Source: HGW-17 sp938004375
GTDB lineage: Bacteria > Myxococcota_A > Polyangia > HGW-17
Length of the DNA: 64,000 nucleotides
Assembly: GCA_036802685.1 (NCBI GenBank)
Contig: DAIRVS010000003.1
Span: 1-64,000, forward strand
Direction of reading: 5' to 3'
A model generated the notes under the pieces. It was not told where the DNA came from. It was given only the letters and a program-made list of their open reading frames with translations, and searched no databases. Of the stretch, positions 57,102-64,000 are shown piece after piece. Positions within the stretch are counted from its first letter, which is position 1. Each line of letters opens with the position of its first letter. Both the position numbers and the translations under genes were made by a program.

Positions 57102-58331
57102 TTATTTTTTCAACTCGAAGAACGAGCCGCCGCACTGGGGACAGCGGGTCTTGACCTTCGTCCACAGGTCGAACTCGCCCTCGATCTGGGCGAGGACCCC
57201 GGGTTCCACGGGAATCGGCGTCGCGCAGTTGCGGCACACGACGGCCTTGCCGGAAGGCGCGGTGGGGGTTGTGGGCGGGGCGGCGGACGGCTCGGCGGAC
57301 GGCGACAGCGACAGCGGCGATGACAGCGAAGGCTCTGCCGACGGGGCCGGTGCCAGAGACGGAGACGGTGCCAGGAACGAGAACGGAGACGGAGCCAGAG
57401 ATGGGGTCGGAGACAGAGACTGTGCACCTTTGTCTTCCTGATTCCGCCGGGAGAACACCAGGGCCTTCTTCCGGTTCACGGTCGTCTCCAGGTGCAAAGG
57501 TCCACGCTCCGCGGTGGCGGTGATGAACGGCAGGTTGACCTGGGTCTCCTGCATGGACCTCAGTTCGACGACCACCTTTTGCGCCGCGTCGCGGATCCGC
57601 TTCAGGGCCATCTCGTCCGAACCCAGGTCGATGCCCTGCTCTTTCCGGAAGACTGCCAGCAGCAGGGCCTCCACGCCGGCCTCGGTGAGCTCGCCGGTAC
57701 GGTTGTCTGCGTCCTCCCAGGCCTCCCGGATGGCCAGATGCCCCTCGCCGCGGGCCTGGTCCCCTTCCCCGGTGTCGACCCCCGAATCCGCGGCGTCAGG
57801 CTCGGCCACCAGTTGCATGAGCTTCCCCACCGCCTCGTACGTGTCGTGCTCCAGCCGGTTGGCCTTGAAGGCCGAGGAGACGAACATCAGGACCCAGGCC
57901 CCGACCGCGATCCAGAACAGTTCGATTCCGAAGACGGGGAAGGCGTAGAGCCGCAGGGCGACCGCCCCGGAGACCAGGACGAAGGAGAGGGTCTTGAGCG
58001 CCCGGAAGCGGCCAAGAGCCGCCCGGACACTGCGGCCAAAGAGGGCGCCGTTGAACGTGTCGATCACCTCGGTCTCGTTCATGCGCCGCCCGGCGGACCA
58101 GGCCCGGAGCACGGCCCCGGTGCCCAGGGCCACGGGTTCGTTGGCGACCGCGTGGGTCAGTTTCAAGGCCCGGTCGACGTTGTTCGCCTGCACGAGCTTG
58201 ACGACCTGGGCCATGAAGGCCTCGATGTTCGAGAGCCGGGTCGAGAGCCAGATCCAGCGGATGGCGACCATCGCGCAGGCCGAGAGCATCCCCACCTGGG
58301 CAAACTGATAAAAATGAACCCTGCTGTCCAT
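57102..58331 (-). CDS. TolQ/MotA-like membrane protein with C-terminal zinc ribbon
   Basis: 409 residues. A GGGAGG Shine-Dalgarno 9 bases upstream favours the start MDSRVHFYQFAQVGML at 58331. One helix (about 8-28), a helical cytoplasmic region with VKLVQANNVDRALKLTHAVANEPVALGTGAVLRAW (the TolQ/ExbB/MotA pattern), and two helices near residues 110-155 follow. Residues 290-350 are low-complexity Ser/Pro/Ala, encoded by a degenerate hexamer pattern. A zinc ribbon CRNC...CPQC ends the protein. It may be an energy-transducing stator of unusual architecture or only a distant relative. Its stop lies 1 base from the convergent C25-like gene. Confidence 0.62.
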   Translation of the reverse strand: MDSRVHFYQFAQVGMLSACAMVAIRWIWLSTRLSNIEAFMAQVVKLVQANNVDRALKLTHAVANEPVALGTGAVLRAWSAGRRMNETEVIDTFNGALFGRSVRAALGRFRALKTLSFVLVSGAVALRLYAFPVFGIELFWIAVGAWVLMFVSSAFKANRLEHDTYEAVGKLMQLVAEPDAADSGVDTGEGDQARGEGHLAIREAWEDADNRTGELTEAGVEALLLAVFRKEQGIDLGSDEMALKRIRDAAQKVVVELRSMQETQVNLPFITATAERGPLHLETTVNRKKALVFSRRNQEDKGAQSLSPTPSLAPSPFSFLAPSPSLAPAPSAEPSLSSPLSLSPSAEPSAAPPTTPTAPSGKAVVCRNCATPIPVEPGVLAQIEGEFDLWTKVKTRCPQCGGSFFELKK

Positions 58332-58456
58332 CGCATCAACCTCCCGCGCCACTCACGGTGTGCCCGCCTCACCAAACACCGGCCGGCGCCGCCTGTCAAG
58401 TGCGCGCAACCGAACTGCCCGAGTTGTGCCGGGTCCCGCGGGCCGGAAATAACCGC

Positions 58457-58485
58457 TTGCAAGTTTTGAGAATATGCTCAATATT
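58457..58485 (+). promoter_or_regulatory. Promoter with TTGAG-N6-CTCAA inverted repeat before the DUF134 gene
   Basis: TTGCAA (58457-58462), 17-base spacer, AATATT (58480-58485). The perfect inverted repeat TTGAG-AATATG-CTCAA (58466-58481) fills the spacer and touches the -10, as expected for repression by a dimeric regulator. The downstream gene encodes such a helix-turn-helix protein, so autoregulation is likely. Confidence 0.55.
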
Positions 58486-58519
58486 ACCCACCGGAGCCGT
58501 AGCTCCCCTGGAGTTGCCC

Positions 58520-58909
58520 ATGCCCAGACCCCCCGTGTGCCGCCGGGTGCTGCACACCGACGCAGTCGCCCGATTCCTGCCGGACCCACCCTCCGAAGCC
58601 GACCCCCTGCCGCTCACCCGGGACGGCCTGGAGGCCCTCCGCCTCGCCGACGTGCTGGGCTACTACCAGGACCGCGCGGCCGAGCAGATGGGCGTGTCGC
58701 GGGCCACCTTCGCCCGCATCCTCGAGGCGGCTCGCCGCACGGTGGGGGAGGCGCTGGTGCAGCGCCGCGGCCTGGTGATCGTCGATGACGCCCCCATCGA
58801 GACCTATGAACAACCCCGCGGCTGCGGCTGCCGTCGACGGCGCCACAGATCCGCACCGGGCGGCCCCGGCTGCCCCTTTCACCCCGCACCCCAAGGAGAA
58901 GAATCATGA
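58520..58909 (+). CDS. DUF134 (UPF0251) helix-turn-helix regulator
   Basis: 129 residues matching DUF134: MPRPPVCRRV at the N terminus, PLTRDGLEALRLADVLGYYQDRAAEQMGVSRATFARILEAARRTVGEALVQRRGLVI at about residues 31-88 (sigma-70 region 4-like HTH), and a Cys-containing tail GCGCRRRRH...GCPFHP that may bind metal. The next gene, NifX-like, overlaps its stop by 4 bases. This pair is a common arrangement in anaerobes, where the NifX-like protein is linked to metal-cluster handling and the DUF134 protein is presumed to regulate it. Confidence 0.9.
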   Translation: MPRPPVCRRVLHTDAVARFLPDPPSEADPLPLTRDGLEALRLADVLGYYQDRAAEQMGVSRATFARILEAARRTVGEALVQRRGLVIVDDAPIETYEQPRGCGCRRRRHRSAPGGPGCPFHPAPQGEES

Positions 58910-59274
58910 TCATCTGCATTCCCGTCATGGATGACCGCGGCCTCGAAAGTCCGGTATCCGCCCACTTCGGCTCCGCCCCGGCGTTCCTGCTCGCCGACAC
59001 GAAGGCGCGCACGGCCCGGGCCATCGGCAACGCCAATTCCCATCACGCCCACGGCATGTGCCAGCCGTTGGCGGCCCTCTCCGGCCACGCTTTCGACGCG
59101 GTGGTGGTGGGCGGCATCGGCGCCGGCGCCCTGGGCAAACTGCAGGCCGCCGGCATCACGGTCTACCGCTCCATCGGCGGGACCGTGGCCGAGGTGATCG
59201 ACGCGGTCGAGGCCGGCGATCTGGAGGTCATGTCGCTGCAGGGCGCCTGCGGCGGCCACCACGGCTGCCATTGA
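58906..59274 (+). CDS. NifX/NifB-type dinitrogenase iron-molybdenum cofactor family protein
   Basis: 122 residues of the MTH1175/NifX fold (RNase H-like): IICIPVMDDRGLESPVSAHFGSAPAFLLAD at residues 2-31, HHAHGMCQPLAAL near 46-58, FDAVVVGGIGAGALGKLQAAGITVYRS near 62-88, and a Cys/His tail GACGGHHGCH. No nif genes accompany it, so it is probably a metal or Fe-S cluster carrier rather than a nitrogenase factor. It overlaps the DUF134 gene (ATGA). Confidence 0.9.
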   Translation: MIICIPVMDDRGLESPVSAHFGSAPAFLLADTKARTARAIGNANSHHAHGMCQPLAALSGHAFDAVVVGGIGAGALGKLQAAGITVYRSIGGTVAEVIDAVEAGDLEVMSLQGACGGHHGCH

Positions 59275-59375
59275 CCGCCCAGCGGCGCTCCGCCCGCATT
59301 GTGTTGTTCCGCTTGACGTGCTAGACTTCGTTTCACCGGAAGATGGTCTTCCCACTTTCAACCAAGGAGTATCCC

Positions 59376-59927
59376 ATGCAGAAACCCCTGATCGCCGCTG
59401 GAATCTTCGCCCTGGCCGCAGTCCTGTTCCTGGCCGCAACCTTCACCACGGGCTGGCTCTCCATGTCCAACAAGCGCGGGAGCTCGGTGAGCTTCGGCTT
59501 CCTGTCCGCGAAGGCCTGCCACAAGGGTGAGTGCGAGACCTCCAAGATCAAGAAGGACGAGTTGAAGTTGATGGGCTACGCAATGACCACGGTAGGCTGT
59601 CTGGCCGCCTTCGCCGCGGGCCTGGCCGGCCTGGTGCTGTTCATGCATCGCAGCCGCATGAAGAACAACGGCGCGATCCTGGGCACCAAGGTCGCAGCCG
59701 CCATCCTGAGCATGCTGTTCGTACTCGGCGGCGTCGCCATGTTGTTCGTGTTCAAGGAGGCGATGCGGCGTGGTGCCGCACCAGATTTCGGCTTCAGTTA
59801 TTCGTTCTATCTGGCAGTGTTCGCCACGATCCTGACTTACGGCGCCACGTTCATGCCTCTGACCGAGGAGACGCTCAGCGCTCCGGCCCAGGCTCCGCTT
59901 CCCCCGCCGGCCGCTCCGGAGGCGTGA
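59376..59927 (+). CDS. Four-helix membrane protein, claudin-like topology
   Basis: 183 residues with helices at about 5-27, 72-95, 108-130 and 145-165, and one outer loop after the first helix holding a Cys pair (AKACHKGECETS). That topology of helix, Cys-bearing extracellular loop and three more helices is claudin/PMP22-like but is not proof of homology. The tail is Pro/Ala-rich. AAGGAG at 59364-59369 fixes the start. A weak promoter (TTGTGT 59299-59304, TAGACT 59322-59327) may drive it. Its 3' end overlaps the convergent exonuclease gene by 53 bases. Confidence 0.7.
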   Translation: MQKPLIAAGIFALAAVLFLAATFTTGWLSMSNKRGSSVSFGFLSAKACHKGECETSKIKKDELKLMGYAMTTVGCLAAFAAGLAGLVLFMHRSRMKNNGAILGTKVAAAILSMLFVLGGVAMLFVFKEAMRRGAAPDFGFSYSFYLAVFATILTYGATFMPLTEETLSAPAQAPLPPPAAPEA

Positions 59928-60621
59928 TCCGCTCCCTACCGAGGTCCGTCCCCGGTCCCGCCTCCCGGGCGAAGATCGCTTCCTTTTGTTCCTTCAGAAA
60001 GGCGCCCACACGCTCCCGCTTCACCGTCATCAACTCCTGCAGGAAGGAAAACGTCAACGGATCCACGTCGTGCTCCCGCTTGAGGATGCCCAGCAGGTGC
60101 AGCCACAGGCGGGCGGTCATGTCCGCATCGGCGAGCGCCCGGTGGAAGGTCCCGTCGTTCTCGAGGCAGCAGTGGGCGACCAGGGTCCCCAGGCGATGAT
60201 TGCACGAGTCGGTGATCAGACGGCGAGCGAGCTTCATGGTGCAGGCCACGGGCGGGTCGTGCCAGCGCCCGACGCGCCGCAACTCGGCCTCGAGGAAGGA
60301 CATGTCGAAGCTGGCGTTGTGGGCCACCACACAGGAGTCGCCGAGGAAATCGGCGAAGCGGACCATGACCTCCTCGCAGGGCGGGGCCGCGGCCAGCATG
60401 GCGTTGGTGATGCCGGTGAACCCGGTGATGAACGAGGACACCGGGAACCCGGGGTTCATCAACTCCGAAAACCGCTCTCCGAGACGCCCACCGACGACGC
60501 GCACCGCGCCGATCTCGATGGCCCGGTCGGTCCGGGCGGCCGCCAGACCGGTGGTCTCGAAGTCGAGGACCACCACGTCGGTGGCGGGGACCAGTTCGGG
60601 AAAGAAGCGGGCGGCATCCAT
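59875..60621 (-). CDS. DnaQ-type DEDDh 3'-5' exonuclease
   Basis: 248 residues. The four acidic motifs and His are all present: VVVLDFETTGL near 16-26 (D, E), VVAHNASFDMSFLEAEL near 98-114 (D) and FHRALADADMTARL near 158-171 (H, D). It resembles the exonuclease of PolC or the epsilon subunit but is stand-alone, with a charged C-terminal extension and no helicase or GIY-YIG domain. The role could be proofreading, repair or RNA trimming. AGGA 8 bases upstream favours MDAARFF at 60621; two longer starts in the same frame lie up to 39 bases upstream. Confidence 0.88.
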   Translation of the reverse strand: MDAARFFPELVPATDVVVLDFETTGLAAARTDRAIEIGAVRVVGGRLGERFSELMNPGFPVSSFITGFTGITNAMLAAAPPCEEVMVRFADFLGDSCVVAHNASFDMSFLEAELRRVGRWHDPPVACTMKLARRLITDSCNHRLGTLVAHCCLENDGTFHRALADADMTARLWLHLLGILKREHDVDPLTFSFLQELMTVKRERVGAFLKEQKEAIFAREAGPGTDLGRERITPPERPAGEAEPGPER

Positions 60622-60721
60622 GGTTCGTCCTGCCGGGTCGCGGCGGGCGATCATTATCATGGTCCGCCCCGGGCGTCCACCGTGCATTGAACCGCGGGGG
60701 GTTTCCGGGTACACTGCCCGC

Positions 60722-63436
60722 ATGTGGACCTCCCTGCTCTTCTCGCTCACCCTGGTCGTCACCTCCAACCCCGCGCAACCCCAGGCCCAGCTCCAGGCCG
60801 CGCGGCAGGCCTGTCCCACCTCGGCGGAGGCCGCCTGGCTGCTCGCCACCGGCGGCCAGGACACGACCGGCTGCCTGACCAAGGTCGCCCCGAAGACGAG
60901 ATTCCTCACCACCGCGATCGCGGCCGAGCAACTGCGCCGCGCGGTGAAGCTCGAGGAGGCTGCCGCCCTGCTGTCGAAGTCGTTCACCGCGAAGGACGCC
61001 GCGCCCGTGCGCCGGCTGTTGCTGGCCGAACTGCAACTGTACCTGGGCAAGGTGGACGACGCCATGGGGCACGTCGACCGGATCGTGGACGACTACCAGC
61101 GGGGCTTCATCGGAAAAACCGAGTGGGAGCTCTGGGCCGCGGGCTCCGCCGCCGTGCAGAAGCGCGACTGGGAGTCCGCCGAGGAGGCCTTCGACAAGCT
61201 CGACGCCGACTTCCCGACGTTCGTCCCGGGCCAACTGGCCGGCGGCGAGTACGACCGTGTCCGGGAGTACTACGCCCGCGCGCTCCGCCGCCTGGGGCGC
61301 GCCGTCACCGCGGCCGGCTGGCACGCCCCCACGCTGGTCGCCGCCGCCCGCGCGCTCCTCGAGAACCCCTACGCGGAGACCTCCGGCGAGGCCGTGGCCC
61401 ACGCGAAGCGCGCCATCGTACACGACCCGCGGGCCTTTTCCGCTCACCAGTTGCTCGCCAAGATCGAGATCCAGGACCTGCGCTACCCCGAGGCCCTGGG
61501 CCACCTGGCCGCCGCCGACGCAGCATTCAAGGACCATCCCCTCACGCTGGCCTATCGCGCGTCCATCGCGCTCCTCCACGGTCGCGACGACGAGTTCGCC
61601 GGGATCCTCGCCCGCGTCCGCAAGGAGCACCCGCGCAACCTGGAGTTCTACATGGAGACCGGGCGTATCCTGAACCGGCACCATCGGTACCCCCTGGCGG
61701 TGGACCTGTTCCAGAAGGGCCTCGCGCTCGAGCCGGACAACCCCGCGCTCTCGGCCTGGCTGGGCGTCTCGCTGCTGCGCGTGGGCAACGAGGGGGACGG
61801 CGTGTACCATCTGCGCCGGGCGGCCCAGGCCGACGCCGAGCACGTGATGGCGAACAACGTCACCTACCTGTACACCAACCTCGTCTTCCCGAACTACGTC
61901 AGCGTGCGCAAGGGGCCGTTCCTGTACCGTGCACCCAAAGACGAGTGGCCGGTGCTCTCCGTGCTCGTGCCGCCGGTGATGGAGGCCGCCTACGAACGTT
62001 ACCGGAAAGCCTACGGCTACACGCCGCCGTCACCGGTCCACGTGGAGCTCTACAAGAACCCCGCCGATTTCACCACCCTCATCGCCGGGCAGCCGGTGGA
62101 CACCGGCATCCTGGGTGTGTGCTTCGGCCGCGTGATCGTCGCGCTCTCCCCCTCGGCCGCCCGGGCCAACTGGGCCATGGTGTTGGCCCACGAGCTCGCC
62201 CACACCTTCCACGTCGAGCAGACCCAGGGACGCGTCCCCCGCTGGTTCACCGAGGGTCTCGCCGAGCTCGAGACCGCCCGGCACCGCTACGTGTGGAAGC
62301 GCGAGATGAGCCGCGATCTCCACATGGCGCTGCGGGAGCGCGCCCTGCGGGGCATCGCCACCCTCAACGAGGCGTTCTCCCACGCGAAGAACGAGCTCGA
62401 GATGGTCACCGCCTACATCCACGCCACCTGGGTCGTGCGGTATCTCTACCTGCACCACGGCTGGCCCGGGATCCGGAAGATGCTCGAGCTCTACACGAAG
62501 GAGCTGCCCACCCCGGAGGTGATCCGCCAGGTCACCGGGCAGGACGCGGCCGAGTTCGACCGGCGCTTCTTCGCCTACCTGGGCGCCATGTTCGGCCGCT
62601 TCGACGCCCAGTTCCACCCGTCCTCGGTCAAGTTCGCCGACCGCGAGAAGCTGGTGAAGGACCTGGAGTCCGGCACCGCGGACGCCTTCGGCCGCATGGC
62701 GCTCGTGCACCTGCTCGCCGGGGAGCAGGACGACTTCAAGCTCGTCATGGACAAGGCCCGCCGCCTGGACCCGAAGAACCGCTGGGTGTGGTTTACCGAG
62801 GCGCTTTTGGCCCAGCAGGAGCGCAACTCCGATCGCGCCCGGGAGCTGCTCGAGGGACTGGTCGCCGCCGGCCACGACGGCTTCGAGCTCCGCCAGTACC
62901 TCGCGTTCATCTTCCAGATGCTCAACCGGCGGGACGACGAGATCCGCATGCTGGAAAAGGCCGCCGCCTTCGACCCCGAGAACGTCCAGGTGCGCATGCG
63001 CCTGGCGCTGCACTACCGCGACACCTCCCAGGAAGGCCCGTTCGTCCGCATGCTGCGCGACGTGGCCCGGCGCAACGAGGGGGACCTGGGGGTGGTGCGC
63101 AAGCTCGTCGAGCTGGGGGCCAAGCGGCGCGACGATCACCTGACCGCCGAATTCGGCCTCCAGTTGCTCGACATCTCGCCTTTTGCCCAGGGGGACGGCC
63201 CGCTGGCGGCGGCCGACGCCCTGTTCGCGCTCGGGCGGCGGGCCGACGCGCTCCCCCTGCTGTTGGTCCACCGCCAGGAGAACCCCGAGGACCGGCTCGG
63301 CCGCGTCCGCCTGATGCTCGCCCAGGCGTTGATCGCCGCCGGCCGACCGGCCGACGCGCGCCCCGTGCTGCAACAGTTGGTCAAGTTGTTCCCGGGCATG
63401 ACCGAGGCCCGCGAGCTGCTGCAAAAACTCCGGTGA
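60722..63436 (+). CDS. Exported TPR protein with gluzincin (HExxH) peptidase domain
   Basis: 904 residues. A signal peptide at the start (MWTSLLFSLTLVVTSNPAQPQAQ) leads into TPR-type repeats at about 80-400. A peptidase_MA-like domain occupies about 410-620, with H490-E-L-A-H494 followed by the third zinc ligand E511 in RWFTEGLAELE. Further TPRs run from about 650 to the end (FGRMALVHLLAGEQDDF, RKLVELGAKRRDDH, RVRLMLAQALIAAGRPADARPVL). The zinc site is intact, so it is probably an active periplasmic or outer-membrane-associated metallopeptidase held by protein-binding repeats. No clear Shine-Dalgarno is seen. The long open frame upstream overlaps the exonuclease and is not coding. Confidence 0.85.
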   Translation: MWTSLLFSLTLVVTSNPAQPQAQLQAARQACPTSAEAAWLLATGGQDTTGCLTKVAPKTRFLTTAIAAEQLRRAVKLEEAAALLSKSFTAKDAAPVRRLLLAELQLYLGKVDDAMGHVDRIVDDYQRGFIGKTEWELWAAGSAAVQKRDWESAEEAFDKLDADFPTFVPGQLAGGEYDRVREYYARALRRLGRAVTAAGWHAPTLVAAARALLENPYAETSGEAVAHAKRAIVHDPRAFSAHQLLAKIEIQDLRYPEALGHLAAADAAFKDHPLTLAYRASIALLHGRDDEFAGILARVRKEHPRNLEFYMETGRILNRHHRYPLAVDLFQKGLALEPDNPALSAWLGVSLLRVGNEGDGVYHLRRAAQADAEHVMANNVTYLYTNLVFPNYVSVRKGPFLYRAPKDEWPVLSVLVPPVMEAAYERYRKAYGYTPPSPVHVELYKNPADFTTLIAGQPVDTGILGVCFGRVIVALSPSAARANWAMVLAHELAHTFHVEQTQGRVPRWFTEGLAELETARHRYVWKREMSRDLHMALRERALRGIATLNEAFSHAKNELEMVTAYIHATWVVRYLYLHHGWPGIRKMLELYTKELPTPEVIRQVTGQDAAEFDRRFFAYLGAMFGRFDAQFHPSSVKFADREKLVKDLESGTADAFGRMALVHLLAGEQDDFKLVMDKARRLDPKNRWVWFTEALLAQQERNSDRARELLEGLVAAGHDGFELRQYLAFIFQMLNRRDDEIRMLEKAAAFDPENVQVRMRLALHYRDTSQEGPFVRMLRDVARRNEGDLGVVRKLVELGAKRRDDHLTAEFGLQLLDISPFAQGDGPLAAADALFALGRRADALPLLLVHRQENPEDRLGRVRLMLAQALIAAGRPADARPVLQQLVKLFPGMTEARELLQKLR

Positions 63437-63460
63437 GGATCCCGATAAGGTCTTCGAGGT

Positions 63461-63781
63461 TCAGATGGAAGGGTCGGCAGGTGGCGACGGGAGGTTGGCA
63501 GTGGTGCCGGGGAAGATCTCGCGCAGCGCGAGGAGGACTCCCGGCTTGTTTTCCTTCAGATAGGTGATGCGGAAGTGATCGTTCCCGAGCACGCCCTGGG
63601 CGATGAAGCCGGCCGGATGATCGATCCGAAAGAAAGGCTTGGGGAACTGGGGATGAAACTGCAGAACCCCACCAGCGGCGAGCCGCTCCATCCCGCGCCT
63701 GTTCAACGGCCCGTCCAGATGCACGCGCACCGTGTGGGTGCTGCCGAGACAGTCGTCCAGGGGCACGAATTCGCGGATCAT
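63461..63781 (-). CDS. Small conserved-looking protein next to a cysteine desulfurase
   Basis: 106 residues, no recognised family. The fold looks alpha+beta: MIREFVPLDDCLGSTHTVRVHLDGPLNRRGMERLA, then GVLQFHPQFPKPFFRID, then GVLGNDHFRITYLK. One Cys lies at residue 11. The ATG overlaps the desulfurase stop by 4 bases (ATGA), so the two are co-translated, and it could be a sulfur acceptor or modulator of that enzyme. That role is inferred from position only. Confidence 0.6.
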   Translation of the reverse strand: MIREFVPLDDCLGSTHTVRVHLDGPLNRRGMERLAAGGVLQFHPQFPKPFFRIDHPAGFIAQGVLGNDHFRITYLKENKPGVLLALREIFPGTTANLPSPPADPSI

Positions 63782-64000
63782 GGGAGACCCTCGATCGCCA
63801 CGAGCGCGGTCAGCAGATTGTCGATGTCGTCGGGGCTGTTGGTCTCACCGACGCTCACCCGCAGGGTCCCCGCCGGATGCGTGCCCAGATGGCGGTGGGC
63901 CAACGGCGCACAGTGCAGACCCCAGCGCGTCTCGATCCCGAAGATCTCCTGCAGTGCCAGACCCACCTCCGAAGGCCTCCTCTTCGGATGCACCAGAGAG
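63778..64000 (-). CDS. Cysteine desulfurase / class V aminotransferase, C-terminal part (partial, 5' end off window)
   Basis: Only the last 73 or so residues are inside the window; the gene enters from the right edge. The sequence GIETRWGLHCAPLAHRHLGTHPAGTLRVSVGETNSPDDIDNLL is the diagnostic C-terminal block of SufS/CsdB-like PLP enzymes, with the active Cys in GLHCAPLAH on a short loop as in group II desulfurases. It mobilises sulfur from cysteine, or selenium from selenocysteine, for Fe-S clusters or other acceptors. Co-translated with the small protein at 63461-63781. Confidence 0.88.
   Translation of the reverse strand, partial: SLVHPKRRPSEVGLALQEIFGIETRWGLHCAPLAHRHLGTHPAGTLRVSVGETNSPDDIDNLLTALVAIEGLP

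Noticed and set aside
58906..59274. NifX-like gene as evidence for nitrogen fixation
   Set aside because: No nifHDK, nifB or nifEN is present; this fold is common outside nitrogen fixation.
1..64000. CRISPR arrays, prophage, insertion sequences, integrases or toxin-antitoxin pairs
   Set aside because: Looked for direct-repeat arrays, transposase and integrase motifs and small paired genes on both strands; none could be supported.

Overview
The window is GC-rich, tightly packed with genes, and contains no tRNA, rRNA, CRISPR array or insertion sequence that I can see. The organism looks like a member of the Myxococcota/Bradymonadota ('deltaproteobacterial') lineages. The evidence is about nine exported lipoproteins with Cys-rich CGDG...ECDDGN (DUF4215-type) repeats, asparagine spacers of the N-N-A/N-N-V type, an exported RCC1-repeat protein, a Ser/Thr kinase with an extracytoplasmic tail, a sigma54 activator with a TPR-like front end, and outer-membrane beta-barrels. 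Rnf, an Mbx-like ferredoxin-linked complex, pyruvate phosphate dikinase and many ferredoxin domains suggest an anaerobic or facultative energy metabolism. Two 10-N runs (19306-19315, 44173-44182) show that this is a scaffolded draft; each interrupts a gene.

Layout. 1-3513: rnfABCD on the minus strand, with rnfD cut by the left edge. 3598-7539: RCC1 lipoprotein, TPR protein and Ser/Thr kinase. 7764-11506: a purine operon (stand-alone IMP cyclohydrolase, purD, purE) ending in a fusion of a TsaC/Sua5 domain to a TrmN6-like tRNA methyltransferase. 11605-14311: two surface lipoproteins. 14327-16786: a possible exported electron-transfer set (FMN-binding-like lipoprotein, Tat-type polyferredoxin, outer-membrane barrel). 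16999-29413: a minus-strand operon of Mrp antiporter subunits followed by a NuoHBCD/I-like module in the gene order of archaeal mbx/mbs operons. It ends in an N subunit fused to a GltD/NfnB-type flavoprotein, a ferritin-like protein and a LamG lipoprotein. 29457-30349: two paralogous ArsR-type regulators, each behind a near-identical promoter/operator. 30401-36179: degenerate M23 protein, vWA lipoprotein, zinc-ribbon protein, FGE-sulfatase lipoprotein. 36339-41756: divergent PPDK, pirin, beta-barrel, lipoprotein. 41810-44618: a minus-strand cluster with two DUF6544-like paralogues, a barrel and a STAS-like protein, divergent from a sigma54 activator (44784-47816). 47848-53793: NTF2-like lipoprotein, peroxiredoxin, glycosidase-like lipoprotein, MFS exporter, membrane protein, a Cys-rich ATC-hydrolase-like protein and an ECF sigma factor. 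53892-64000: HEAT-repeat lipoprotein, C25/caspase-like lipoprotein, TolQ/MotA-like protein, DUF134 regulator with a NifX-like partner, 4-TM protein, DnaQ-type exonuclease, TPR-gluzincin, and a partial cysteine desulfurase with a small partner.

The most interesting system is the Mbx-like operon. In its L subunit both hydrogenase CxxC motifs read CxxD (C82/D85 and C377/D380), so a normal NiFe site is unlikely. Its N subunit carries a complete-looking FAD/NAD(P) flavoprotein, and the operon sits directly behind an ArsR gene whose predicted transcript starts at or next to its start codon. It is plausibly a ferredoxin/NAD(P)H-linked, ion-translocating complex with a non-hydrogenase substrate. Other candidates are the FMN-lipoprotein/ferredoxin/barrel set and the TsaC-TrmN6 fusion. 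No gap without a gene exceeds about 215 bases.
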